64,000 nucleotides of DNA from JBDGPU01 sp042219525 (GTDB taxonomy: Archaea; Halobacteriota; Halobacteria; Halobacteriales; Haloferacaceae): NCBI GenBank assembly GCA_042219525.1, contig JBDGPU010000073.1, positions 1 to 64,000 of the forward strand, read 5' to 3'. Every line of letters starts with the position of its first letter. Position 1 is the stretch's first letter. A program made the translations under genes and the position numbers. Below, in pieces: positions 28,419 through 36,765 of the stretch. The notes under the pieces are model-generated. The model searched no databases. It was given only the letters and a program-made list of their open reading frames with translations, and was not told where the DNA came from.

Positions 28419-30211
28419 CAGTTTCGGAGGATAGGCCAGTTTCGGGTCGAACCTCCGCCAGTTCGAGATCTATATCCCAACGAAGCGCTCGATTCCTACC
28501 TACCCTGAACGAGATAATCGAACGAGCATGAGAAATTGCGCGGATTTTGGGGCTACTAGAGAGCGTCGCCACTCCCGAGTGGCGAACCCGGTGGAGAATC
28601 GGTCGCTCAGTCAGGCGGTATCAATGCCGATGCGACGATCTCGCCACACTCACCCGCGGTCAGCACGGGCGCGTAGTCCATTTCGCCATCGACGCCCGCT
28701 TTCAGCAGGAAGTCCGTGAGCCGCCAGATATTGTAGAGCAGCACCGCGAACACGAAGTAGAACAACCGCACACGGTAGTCCTTCGAGGAGGTCTTCGCGA
28801 GGAAATCACCCTTGATGGACTTGTACTCGTTCTCGATTTGCCACCGGCGACTGTAGCGCCGACAGAACGTCTCAGCCTCGTCTGGCCCGACTCGGAGATT
28901 CGTTGCGAACACCGTTGTTCCCTCGCCGCTCGTCGAGGGTACATACAAAAACCGCATCGGGTGTGACCCTGCCTCCACATGGACGGATGCCGATTCAACA
29001 GCGACTTCCTGGTCATCCTCTTCCATCCGCTCTATCACCTCGCGTTCGGAGCTGGTGATGCGCCTCGGGATGAGGTAGTTCACATTCAGGTTCGAGAGCG
29101 TCTGAAACACCCGCATCGAGTCGAACTCCCGGTCACACAGGACCGTTTCGATGGGAACGTGCTCTTTCGCGTGTCGAACGAGACGGCGAACAACGCGGTG
29201 GATCTGGTTCGGCGGGTTCTCGTCCCACGCCGAGCTCTCTCGCACCGGCTCAACTGCGAGGACGAGCGGGCTGTTCCGCCCGATGATCGAGAGGGTCGCA
29301 AACTTGAACGCCCGACCCTCGCCGTCTTTCGTCCCGCTCACCATCGGCATCTCCTCGACATCCCCATAGTAGGGAATGGTCGTGATGTCGATGGCGGCAG
29401 TAACAGGCCGGCGGAACGATGCTTCCGAGGCGATGACCGAGAGCAAGCGGTCCGTCGTCTCATTAAATCCGTTCACGAGATCTTTGGGCTCAAATTGCTT
29501 GACGGCGCGGAGGTGCGTGTCGCCATGTGGTCCATACTCCTCGCCTCGTCGATACTGGAAGCGCGCGGCTCCCTGGGCGGTGCCACAGCTGACCATCCCC
29601 ATGAAGGTCTGTAACTCGAAGAATCGCGTGTCCTCGTAAGATGCGTTCGCGCCACGCCCAGAGTCGAAGTAGCCGAAGGCGTGATCACGCGCGAGTCGCG
29701 TCGTCTGGACGATCTCGTCCTGTGAGAACGATTCATCCTCCGCTGAGTCCGCCTCTACTGGAGGCTCGTCAACTATCTCTGCCTTGAGGCGCACCTCGGG
29801 GGCAGGGATGTTGAAATCCTGGACTTCTTTGACCACGAAGTGAGCTGCCGTCTGGACGTACTCGTGGACAGCGTCGTCGAATCGATTCCGCCACGCCCGC
29901 GAGAACGCCGATTCGTCGGGCACTCGACTGAACCCGAAGATTGTTGCCACTTCCGGTTGCCGGGTCAGTCGTCGTACGAACTCGGCATACGATTCCCCTG
30001 TAATCTCCATGAAAACGAACGCGAGAACCATCGCGCGAAATGAGAGGGGAGCAGGATGCCACGCTGGATAGCCATCTTCGATAGCATCAATCGAGTGGTC
30101 TACATTCTCGAACGCTGTGACGAGATCGGTATCTTCCACCCTATTCCGAATACCAATACCGATTTGAAACGCCTCACAGAGATAACGGCTCCGAGGACAT
30201 TCACAGGCCAT
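28419..30211 (-). mobile_element. IS4-superfamily insertion sequence, copy 1
   Basis: The right-hand boundary of homology with copy 2 is exact at 28419 / 41117 (both begin CAGTTTCGGAGGATAGGCCA), and the spacing from there to the transposase stop is 189 bp in both copies. At the transposase start the copies diverge around codon 10, so the other terminus is not defined. Within the shared 3' region is a hairpin GCCACTC/GAGTGGC. With copy 2 it brackets the iron island. Confidence 0.75.
28607..30211 (-). CDS. IS4-superfamily transposase (copy 1)
   Basis: A 534-aa DDE transposase. D275 lies in AAIDITTIPYYGD, D360 in VLCDREFDS, and the IS4-type YREK signature is intact as Y453-R456-E460-K467 in RRYSRRWQIENEYKSIKGDF. 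It looks functional and has no frameshift. It resembles copy 2 (41305-42930) along almost the whole length, with the first ten or so residues different (MACECPRSR against MSDSSEMHSDENSRMH). The start codon lies about 55 bp from the divergent flavoprotein gene, so the element directly abuts the iron island promoter. Confidence 0.85.
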   Translation of the reverse strand: MACECPRSRYLCEAFQIGIGIRNRVEDTDLVTAFENVDHSIDAIEDGYPAWHPAPLSFRAMVLAFVFMEITGESYAEFVRRLTRQPEVATIFGFSRVPDESAFSRAWRNRFDDAVHEYVQTAAHFVVKEVQDFNIPAPEVRLKAEIVDEPPVEADSAEDESFSQDEIVQTTRLARDHAFGYFDSGRGANASYEDTRFFELQTFMGMVSCGTAQGAARFQYRRGEEYGPHGDTHLRAVKQFEPKDLVNGFNETTDRLLSVIASEASFRRPVTAAIDITTIPYYGDVEEMPMVSGTKDGEGRAFKFATLSIIGRNSPLVLAVEPVRESSAWDENPPNQIHRVVRRLVRHAKEHVPIETVLCDREFDSMRVFQTLSNLNVNYLIPRRITSSEREVIERMEEDDQEVAVESASVHVEAGSHPMRFLYVPSTSGEGTTVFATNLRVGPDEAETFCRRYSRRWQIENEYKSIKGDFLAKTSSKDYRVRLFYFVFAVLLYNIWRLTDFLLKAGVDGEMDYAPVLTAGECGEIVASALIPPD

Positions 30212-30213
30212 AC

Positions 30214-30257
30214 TATAAATAGCAAATCGGAGAGTTTTACTTTTTAGGCTGGCCTAA
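30214..30257 (+). promoter_or_regulatory. Promoter with TATA box and iron-box palindrome
   Basis: TATAAAT at 30214-30220 is followed by the palindrome TTAGGCTGGCCTAA (30244-30257), which overlaps the expected transcription start, and the flavoprotein ATG at 30266. The palindrome matches four others in the island and resembles DtxR/IdeR-type half sites (TTAGG). A repressor bound here would block initiation. Confidence 0.75.
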
Positions 30258-30265
30258 TTCTATCT

Positions 30266-31165
30266 ATGACGAACGAGTCCCATCCAGTAGTAACGGAGGA
30301 ATATGATGTCGTTATAGTTGGCGGTGGAATCGGAGGGGTTACAGTTGGTGTTTTTACGAGTCGATACGGGCTCTCCACACTAATTCTGGATCGCGGTCGG
30401 TCATCGCTGGGCCGGATCGCACATCTGGAGAACTTCCCCGGCTTCCCTGCTGGAATCGATATACCAACATTCCATAAACTTTTGCACGCACAGGCCGAGC
30501 GTGCCGGTTGTGAGGTAACGCGTGAGAAGGCCGTGTCAGCAGCACAGACAGCAGACGGCTTTCGTATTGAAACTGAAACGGGAGATGGGTATGCGACTAA
30601 ATCGCTCGTCGCGGCGGCGAAGTACGGACGAGAATGGCTCGAAACACTCGACGAGGGAGAATTTCTGGGAGCCGATGGGGAGGTCAATATCAATTGGGAA
30701 GAGCACAAACGCTACGGTCGAACATCAGTAGATGGACTCTATTTTGCTGGCCGACTCGGGACGGCTGAGGACCAAGTCGTGGTCGCCGCCGGACAAGCGG
30801 GCGAGACTGCGCTCGGGCTGATCCATGACATGCGACGCGACGAGGGTTTGCCCGAGGACCTCGCAACTCACTATACTGACTGGGTGTTCGTTGAAGGGTC
30901 TATCATCGACGGTGATTGGGAGGAGCACGTCCGGAAGGAGTTCCCAGAACGGGTCAAAAACGCCGACCTCTCCGAAGCACGTTTCGATGAGTTACAGTCA
31001 CAGTACGTCAAGCGGAAGGTGGAGCAAGCGATCTCACCGGCTGAACAGCGCGAGCGGCGTCGGCGAGGCCACCGACGTCTTGTAGAACACCTTGACGACG
31101 ATGCGGTACTCGAACGAGCCGAGGAGATCAAAGCGGAACGATCGTCTGGACCGGACGACGAGTGA
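30266..31165 (+). CDS. Minimal thioredoxin reductase-like flavoprotein (no NADPH domain)
   Basis: The 299-aa protein has the FAD dinucleotide motif GGGIGG (about 18-23) and the TrxR-like signature HLENFPGFPAGID (about 53-65). It then passes straight to the C-terminal FAD segment RYGRTSVDGLYFAGRLGTAEDQVVVAAGQAGETAL. The NADPH-binding domain and the redox C-x-x-C of thioredoxin reductases are both absent. A unique helical charged tail (about 200-299) follows. A paralogue at 38023 has the same design. Position in a siderophore locus suggests a role in iron release from the siderophore or ferric reduction, which is inference. An iron box overlaps its promoter. Confidence 0.75.
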   Translation: MTNESHPVVTEEYDVVIVGGGIGGVTVGVFTSRYGLSTLILDRGRSSLGRIAHLENFPGFPAGIDIPTFHKLLHAQAERAGCEVTREKAVSAAQTADGFRIETETGDGYATKSLVAAAKYGREWLETLDEGEFLGADGEVNINWEEHKRYGRTSVDGLYFAGRLGTAEDQVVVAAGQAGETALGLIHDMRRDEGLPEDLATHYTDWVFVEGSIIDGDWEEHVRKEFPERVKNADLSEARFDELQSQYVKRKVEQAISPAEQRERRRRGHRRLVEHLDDDAVLERAEEIKAERSSGPDDE

Positions 31166-31185
31166 CTATCGGTTGGGAGGGGACT

Positions 31186-32391
31186 TTAGAAGTCCCCGTT
31201 GACGATGTCCGAAACGCGTTGTCTATCAAATAGCTCTTCATCACTTGTGACCTCTCCGAATTCGCCGGGGAAGAGCTGCTGGGCAGCCCGCTCAGTCAGG
31301 AAGAGGTTGTGGATCGGACCCTGATAGAGATAGCCGCCGCGGTAGACTCGACCGTTCTGTACTGCCGTCAGTTCGCTGCCAACGGGGTGGTCTTTCATAT
31401 ACGCCAGCACAGTATCGCGGAACTCCTGTGCGGTCTTCCGCTCGTGACCGCGCACGAGGAGCACATCCGGGTCAACTTCGAGCAGGTTCTCGTAGTCGAG
31501 TTCACCACGATTTTCGGTGCTAAGATTCTCGATACCGGTTCCTGCGAGGGCGTCAGGCACACCGAGATCGTTCCACTGTTTCTTGCTCGTCCCTTGATCG
31601 GTAAGTCGGTACGGGGAGAACGTTTCTGGTGAATTTGTTCCCTCGAATACCAGCATCACGCTCGGCCGTTCGCTCGCCGGTGGCATCCGCGCCTGAATAT
31701 CAGCGATGAAGTCATCGTGGAACTGTTTGAACGCCTGGTACCGCTCCTGTTCTTGGAACATTTCGGCTACCTTCTCGAAAGCTTCGTATAGAGAGTAGTA
31801 CCGATAGTCGTGCCATCCATCCGACCGGCGGAAAATCAGATTAGCAAAGAACGGACCCACGTTCTCGCTGATCTCCTCGATGTCTGACTGGTCCCAGTCG
31901 AACCAATTAATTAACATCTGCGGATCGTACATATGAACATCGCTGTCGAGTGCGTAGAACTGCTCCTTGGTCCGAACCTCAGGATTAGATTCGATGACAT
32001 CCCGGTCGATGCTCACGCCGTCGAGTTCCTCGTAGGGGTAGGTGTAGTAACGGTCCGCGCCGCCGATTCCCGTAATTCCATCTGCCTTGCCGAGCGCGAC
32101 GGCCATATCAGCGTAATCGCCGCTATACGGCGCCCACGTTTCAGGAACTGACTCGAACTGTACCTCGCCCATCGGCTCCATCGTCACTGAATAGCTAGTT
32201 GACTCTGGAGTAGAGGTCTCTTCAGAAGTGTCAGTAGGTTCCTCGGTTGATGTTTCCGTCGGGGTGGATTCGGTATCAGATCCAAATACACCGGCACAAC
32301 CCGCGAGCAATCCGCTACCTGCAACAGCGCCGCCGTACTTGAGGACATCTCGCCGCGTCGGTACCTTCTGTGAGCCGTTATGGTCGCCCAT
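31186..32391 (-). CDS. Tat lipoprotein, iron-siderophore ABC substrate-binding protein
   Basis: A 401-aa class III (FepB/BtuF-like) binding protein. The twin-arginine lipobox is T-R-R-D-V-L-K-Y-G-G ... L-L-A-G-C32, giving a lipid-anchored extracellular protein. A Ser/Thr/Glu-rich linker (about 37-65) precedes the domain. Phrases such as ALGKADGITGIGGADRYYTYPYEELDG and LLEVDPDVLLVRGHERK belong to the fold. The paralogue at 36766 shares the leader and the ending FDRQRVSDIVNGD / FDHQRVADIINGD. It is divergent from the permease gene, with iron boxes flanking its own TATA (TTAAATAG on the minus strand). Confidence 0.85.
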   Translation of the reverse strand: MGDHNGSQKVPTRRDVLKYGGAVAGSGLLAGCAGVFGSDTESTPTETSTEEPTDTSEETSTPESTSYSVTMEPMGEVQFESVPETWAPYSGDYADMAVALGKADGITGIGGADRYYTYPYEELDGVSIDRDVIESNPEVRTKEQFYALDSDVHMYDPQMLINWFDWDQSDIEEISENVGPFFANLIFRRSDGWHDYRYYSLYEAFEKVAEMFQEQERYQAFKQFHDDFIADIQARMPPASERPSVMLVFEGTNSPETFSPYRLTDQGTSKKQWNDLGVPDALAGTGIENLSTENRGELDYENLLEVDPDVLLVRGHERKTAQEFRDTVLAYMKDHPVGSELTAVQNGRVYRGGYLYQGPIHNLFLTERAAQQLFPGEFGEVTSDEELFDRQRVSDIVNGDF

Positions 32392-32396
32392 AGGTT

Positions 32397-32444
32397 TTAG
32401 GCCTGCCTAATTCTATTTAACCTTGCTGATTTAGGCCAACCTAA
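32397..32444 (-). promoter_or_regulatory. Two iron-box palindromes flanking a TATA box
   Basis: TTAGGCCTGCCTAA (32397-32410) and TTAGGCCAACCTAA (32431-32444) lie on either side of the minus-strand TATA-like TTAAATAG (about 32411-32419), upstream of the binding-protein ATG at 32391. The double site suggests cooperative binding. Confidence 0.75.
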
Positions 32445-32673
32445 AAGGTGTGCCGAGTGGATCCTTTATCTCGACATAAACAGGCTCGATATCTAGATAG
32501 TCATATCCCTCGAATTTAGTAAACAGTTTCCAATGCGCGGTATTTGGCTGTTGAGGTATACTGAAGATTGGAATCTGAGGACTGCATAACTGATACTATC
32601 TCTTCCCGAGCCTTTAGAACGTCATGTTGGGACCGACTCTGTCGTAACTAATTGACTCCACTATAACCAAAAC

Positions 32674-32699
32674 CCCTATATGAGTTTAGGCTACCCTAA
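32674..32699 (+). promoter_or_regulatory. Permease operon promoter with iron box
   Basis: CCCTATATGA (32674-32683) is a good TATA box, and the palindrome TTAGGCTACCCTAA (32686-32699) lies between it and the expected start near 32703-32706. The short frame at 32706 would be leaderless; the permease start at 32764 has its own ribosome binding site GAGGAGGT. Confidence 0.7.
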
Positions 32700-32705
32700 A
32701 ACATA

Positions 32706-32774
32706 ATGGGATATTCGTCCTCAAACGCACGGAAGAACTCGATACAAGAGAGGAGGTCGACAAATGGTGACTGA
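32706..32774 (+). CDS. Possible leaderless upstream peptide (uORF)
   Basis: A 22-codon frame starts MGYSSSNARKNSIQERR at the predicted transcription start and runs into the permease gene, ending (TGA 32772-32774) 8 bp after the permease ATG. It also contains the permease's GAGGAGGT sequence near its end, so ribosomes finishing the peptide would be placed at the permease start. It may be a coupling or regulatory leader, or chance. Confidence 0.35.
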   Translation: MGYSSSNARKNSIQERRSTNGD

Positions 32775-33894
32775 AAGCACAGCCAGTTCAGAATCCCCTA
32801 GCTGGCGCGACCAGTGGTTCAACAGGTTCGACGGCTCGCTCATCAGCCTCTGTCTCGGTAGTCTTGCCGTCATCGTCGGTGGCGGGCTTGTCCAGGTAAG
32901 CTTTGGTGCATATTCGATGACCATCGTCGAGGCCTGGCATGCCGTTTTCAATTTCGAGGTCATTTTCAACGCTCAGGCATGGGAGGCATTCTTGCTCAGC
33001 ACAGAGGTTCCCGAAATGAACAACCGGAGCCTCATCGTCTGGAACATTCGGCTCCCCCGTGTGTTCGTCGCCATCTTGGTCGGGATGAACCTCGCCGTCT
33101 CAGGTGCTATCTTTCAGGCGGTCACGCGCAACGAACTCGCTAGCCCGTTCATCCTCGGTGTCTCCTCTGGTGCCGGGTTGATGATCCTGCTCACGCTCAT
33201 CATCTTTTCTGGCCTTTCGGCGTTTCTGCCACTCATCGCCTCCATCGGCGGGGCGGTCGCATTCCTCATCGTCTACACCATCGCGTGGAAAGGCGGGACA
33301 TCACCGGTCCGGCTCGTCCTCGCTGGTGTCATCGTCAGCACCGTTTTCGGGTCAGTGCAGACAGCGCTATTCTTTTTCGCCAGTGATATCGGCGTCGTCC
33401 AATCGGCCATCTCTTGGACCACCGGCTCCCTCACGGGGACGGACTGGGAGCAGGTGCGGATGGCACTGCCATGGACCGTCTTAGCAATGGTACTGGCACT
33501 GCTCAGTTCTCGCCAGCTGAACGTACTCCTGCTTGGCGAGAACACAGCAAAATCACTCGGGATGAGCGTCGAGAAGGTCCGTTTCGCATTGTCAGGCGTA
33601 GCTGTCCTTGCGGCGGCCGCGAGCATCGCCGTCGCGGGGATCGTCGGCTTCGTTGGGCTCATCGTTCCGCATATGGTCCGTAATGTCGTCGGAAGCGATT
33701 ACAAACAGTTGATCGTCGGCTGTGTGTTCGCCGGCCCAGCCCTAATGGTCGCTGCCGACGTGGGCGCTCGACTCGGCTTCCAGATGCTGACAGGATCAAT
33801 GGGCCAGATGCCGGTTGGCATCGTCACCGGATTGGTTGGTGGACCGTATTTCCTCTACCTGATGCGCAAGCAAGACAAGATGGGTGAAATCTGA
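32764..33894 (+). CDS. FecCD-family iron-siderophore permease
   Basis: This 376-aa polytopic protein is a FecCD/BtuC-type permease for ferric siderophores or similar chelates. It has about nine to ten membrane helices, starting LISLCLGSLAVIVGGGLVQVSFG (about 29-51). Family phrases are RSLIVWNIRLPRVFVAILVGMNLAVSGAIFQAVTRNELASPFILGVSSGAGL, LLLGENTAKSLGMSVEKVR and GIVGFVGLIVPHMVRNVVGSDYK. Its stop overlaps the ATPase ATG (TGATG). Only one permease gene is present, so it is probably a homodimer, as is BtuC. Confidence 0.92.
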   Translation: MVTESTASSESPSWRDQWFNRFDGSLISLCLGSLAVIVGGGLVQVSFGAYSMTIVEAWHAVFNFEVIFNAQAWEAFLLSTEVPEMNNRSLIVWNIRLPRVFVAILVGMNLAVSGAIFQAVTRNELASPFILGVSSGAGLMILLTLIIFSGLSAFLPLIASIGGAVAFLIVYTIAWKGGTSPVRLVLAGVIVSTVFGSVQTALFFFASDIGVVQSAISWTTGSLTGTDWEQVRMALPWTVLAMVLALLSSRQLNVLLLGENTAKSLGMSVEKVRFALSGVAVLAAAASIAVAGIVGFVGLIVPHMVRNVVGSDYKQLIVGCVFAGPALMVAADVGARLGFQMLTGSMGQMPVGIVTGLVGGPYFLYLMRKQDKMGEI

Positions 33895-34805
33895 TGCAAC
33901 AGAACGAAACAATCGATCCTCGAAAGAACGGTAGCATCGACAGCCAAGATGGCAAGCTCGACGGAAACCTCGCCGGAGAGAATCTCGTCCTTTCGTATCC
34001 GAATAGCGACGGCCCAGTGGTTGACGGTGAGTCGATTACGGTCAACGCCGGTGCAGTGACGGCGCTGGTCGGGCCGAACGGGTCGGGGAAGAGTACGCTC
34101 CTGAAAGGACTGGCCGACCAGCTCGCCCCCGACGACGGGTCGGTGCTGGTCGACGGGCGGGAAATCCAGTCGTTCAACAAGAAGGAACTCGCCCGAACGA
34201 TGGGCCTGCTCTCTCAGGAAAGCACCTCGCCGGACAGCATCACCGTCAAGGACCTGGTCTACCACGGCCGCTATCCCCACCGTGGGTTCTTCGAGAGCAC
34301 GACCGAGGAAGACGAGCAGGCCGTCGACCGGGCAATCAAGCTGGCCGGCTGTGGTCATCTCCGTGACCGCGAGGTCGGCAGCCTCAGCGGCGGGCAGAAA
34401 CAGCTGGCGTGGATCGCGATGGTGCTCGCCCAGGACACCGACGTGCTCCTCTTGGACGAACCGACGACGTTTCTCGACCTCCATCACCAGCTCGAAGTGA
34501 TGGAGATCATCGAGACCCTGCGTGAGGAGAGCGACATCACCGTCGTCGTCGTCCTCCACGACATCCAGCAGGCGGCGCGACTCGCTGACGAGATGGTCGC
34601 GCTCAAGGAGGGCGCGATTCAGGCACGTGGCACGCCCCAGGAGGTTGTCACCGAGGAGCTACTCGCGGAGGTGTTCGAGATCGACGCCGAGGTCGACCTC
34701 ACGCCACGCGGCCCCCGTATCGAGCCGCTCCGGCCTCGCCACGACGATGACGAGCGGAAGCGGCCGACCGACCGTGTCGCGCAGGCTGACGGCGGGGACG
34801 GCTGA
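33894..34805 (+). CDS. Iron-siderophore ABC transporter ATPase (FecE-type)
   Basis: A 303-aa ATPase with Walker A G60-PNGSGKST, signature LSGGQ at 164-168, Walker B VLLLDEPTTFLD and the switch His in VVLHDIQQA. The N-terminus (about 1-30) carries a hydrophilic extension, and the C-terminus (about 275-303) an acidic Arg-rich tail. It fits the permease as a class III importer. It overlaps both neighbours (TGATG with the permease, ATGGCC just after its TGA), so translation is coupled with the fused ABC transporter that follows. Confidence 0.92.
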   Translation: MQQNETIDPRKNGSIDSQDGKLDGNLAGENLVLSYPNSDGPVVDGESITVNAGAVTALVGPNGSGKSTLLKGLADQLAPDDGSVLVDGREIQSFNKKELARTMGLLSQESTSPDSITVKDLVYHGRYPHRGFFESTTEEDEQAVDRAIKLAGCGHLRDREVGSLSGGQKQLAWIAMVLAQDTDVLLLDEPTTFLDLHHQLEVMEIIETLREESDITVVVVLHDIQQAARLADEMVALKEGAIQARGTPQEVVTEELLAEVFEIDAEVDLTPRGPRIEPLRPRHDDDERKRPTDRVAQADGGDG

Positions 34806-36709
34806 TGGCCACCGGCGATGAGTTCGAGACGGGACTGGACGCCTACCGCGAGCAGGTCGAGCGCCCGCTGTGGCGACTGTTCCGCGCCTATACACCCGAC
34901 CACGCGCTGTGGCTCACGATCGGCCTGATCACGAGCGTACTCGCGTACGGAACGGTGCTCGTGACGCCCATCGTTCTGGGGACGACTATCGACGCAGTGT
35001 TCACCCAGGAGAGCGCGTACGCACTACCGCTCGTGCCCGACGCGTGGCTGCCGGGCAAGCAGGAGGAACAGTTCTGGTTCTCGACCGGCGTCGTCGCCGC
35101 CGCGCTGCTCGGGGGTGCGGTCCTCCAGTGGGTGCGGGGCGTCGCGATCAACTACTTCGCGCACGGCGTGATGTACGCGATTCGCGTCGACGCCTACGAG
35201 AAGATGCAACGGTTGGACATGACCTTCTTCGACAACAAGGAGACCGGGGAAGTCATGTCCATCCTCAACAACGACACGTCGAACCTGGAGACGTTCTTCG
35301 ACAACACACTCGGGGACTCGGTTCGGATCGGCGTCATCGTCATTGGCGTGACAACGGCGTTGCTGTACACGAACCGCCAGCTCGCGCTGGTGACGCTCGG
35401 GGCCGTGCCGCTGCTGGTCGGGTTCACGTGGTGGTTCATGCGCGTGATCGAGCCGCGCTACACGCGCCACCGCGAGACCATCGGGGACCTCAACACACGC
35501 ATCGAGAACGGCCTCAGCGGCATCGAACTCGTGAAGACGACCAGTACGGAGGACTACGAAAATGACCGCGTTCGCCGCGTCTCGCGGGACGTCTTCGACG
35601 CCAACATGGACGTGTTGAAGCTGAGTTACTTCTACCGGCCGGGGATGGAGCTCATCACGGGCGCGGCGCTGCTCGCGACGTTCGTCCTCGGGGGGCTGTG
35701 GGTGTTCTCCGGGCCGCCACTGTTCTTTTCGGGCGAACTCACGACCGGCGACTTCGTCGTGTTCATGCTGCTCACCCAGCGGCTCACGGGGCCGATGGCC
35801 CAGCTGTCGAGTATCGTCGACTGGTACGAGAACGCGAAGGCCTCGGGCAAGCGCATCTGTGGGCTGATGGACGTTCCCGTCCGCATCGAAGACCGCCCGG
35901 ACGCCATCGCGCTCGACGACGTGGAGGGGCGCGTCGAGTACGACGACGTGACCTTCGCGTATGATGATGGTGAGACAGTGCTCGACGGGGTCGACATCGA
36001 CGCCGACTCGGGCGAGACGGTCGCCATCGTCGGCCCGACCGGTGCCGGGAAGTCGACAGTCGCGAAGCTACTCCTGCGGCTGTACGACGTAACGGACGGT
36101 GCGGTCCAGGTCGACGGCCACGACGTGCGGGACGTTCAGCTCGCGGATCTCCGCTCCTCCATTGGCTACGTGAGCCAGGACACGTTCCTGTTCGATGGAA
36201 CGGTCGCCGAGAACGTTCGCTACGGACGGTTCGACGCTGACCGCGAGGATGTCGTCGCCGCCGCGGAGTCCGCCGAGGCGCACGGCTTCATTCAGGGGCT
36301 CTCGGAGGGGTACGACACCCGCGTCGGCGAGCGCGGCGTGAAGCTCTCGGGCGGGCAGCGCCAGCGCATCGCCATCGCCCGCACGGTGTTGCAGGACCCC
36401 GAGATCCTCCTGCTGGACGAAGCGACGAGCGCCGTCGACACAGAGACGGAGTACCTCATCCAGCGGTCGTTGGACCGGCTGGCGGCCGACCGGACGACAC
36501 TAGTAATCGCCCACCGGCTTTCGACGGTCAAGGATGCCGATACGATCGTCGTGCTCGACGATGGGGAGGTGGTCGAGCGCGGGAGCCACGACGAGCTGCT
36601 GGCCGCCGACGGCTTGTACGCGAACCTCTGGGGCGTCCAGGCCGGCGAGATCGAGTCGCTGCCCGAGGAGTTTCTCGCACGGACGGCGGAGTCCTCCGCA
36701 GGCCGGTAA
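34805..36709 (+). CDS. Fused TMD-NBD ABC transporter, MsbA/IrtAB-like
   Basis: This 634-aa half-transporter has an exporter-type membrane domain (about 30-340, six helices such as HALWLTIGLITSVLAYGTVLVTPIVLG). The NBD follows, with Walker A GPTGAGKST, signature LSGGQRQRIAIAR and Walker B ILLLDEATSAVD. Homologues export lipids, but mycobacterial IrtAB, of the same fold, imports ferric siderophores. Its place in a binding-protein/permease operon makes a siderophore role plausible: import, or secretion of a native siderophore. No siderophore synthesis genes are in the window. As a single gene it would homodimerise. Confidence 0.88.
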   Translation: MATGDEFETGLDAYREQVERPLWRLFRAYTPDHALWLTIGLITSVLAYGTVLVTPIVLGTTIDAVFTQESAYALPLVPDAWLPGKQEEQFWFSTGVVAAALLGGAVLQWVRGVAINYFAHGVMYAIRVDAYEKMQRLDMTFFDNKETGEVMSILNNDTSNLETFFDNTLGDSVRIGVIVIGVTTALLYTNRQLALVTLGAVPLLVGFTWWFMRVIEPRYTRHRETIGDLNTRIENGLSGIELVKTTSTEDYENDRVRRVSRDVFDANMDVLKLSYFYRPGMELITGAALLATFVLGGLWVFSGPPLFFSGELTTGDFVVFMLLTQRLTGPMAQLSSIVDWYENAKASGKRICGLMDVPVRIEDRPDAIALDDVEGRVEYDDVTFAYDDGETVLDGVDIDADSGETVAIVGPTGAGKSTVAKLLLRLYDVTDGAVQVDGHDVRDVQLADLRSSIGYVSQDTFLFDGTVAENVRYGRFDADREDVVAAAESAEAHGFIQGLSEGYDTRVGERGVKLSGGQRQRIAIARTVLQDPEILLLDEATSAVDTETEYLIQRSLDRLAADRTTLVIAHRLSTVKDADTIVVLDDGEVVERGSHDELLAADGLYANLWGVQAGEIESLPEEFLARTAESSAGR

Positions 36710-36746
36710 GACTCCGGACTGGTCGTTTCGGTAACTTTTTGTATTT

Positions 36747-36760
36747 TTAGGCTAGCCTAA
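36747..36760 (+). promoter_or_regulatory. Perfect iron-box palindrome
   Basis: TTAGGCTAGCCTAA is perfectly self-complementary and ends 5 bp before the ATG of the second binding protein. A T-rich GTATTTTTA just upstream may serve as the TATA element. It gives this binding-protein/flavoprotein set its own regulated promoter inside the island. Confidence 0.8.
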
Positions 36761-36765
36761 AATAC

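Noticed and set aside
28528..28719. Small plus-strand frame found identically next to both insertion sequences
   Set aside because: It is antisense to the transposase 3' end and its downstream segment, duplicated only because the IS is duplicated.
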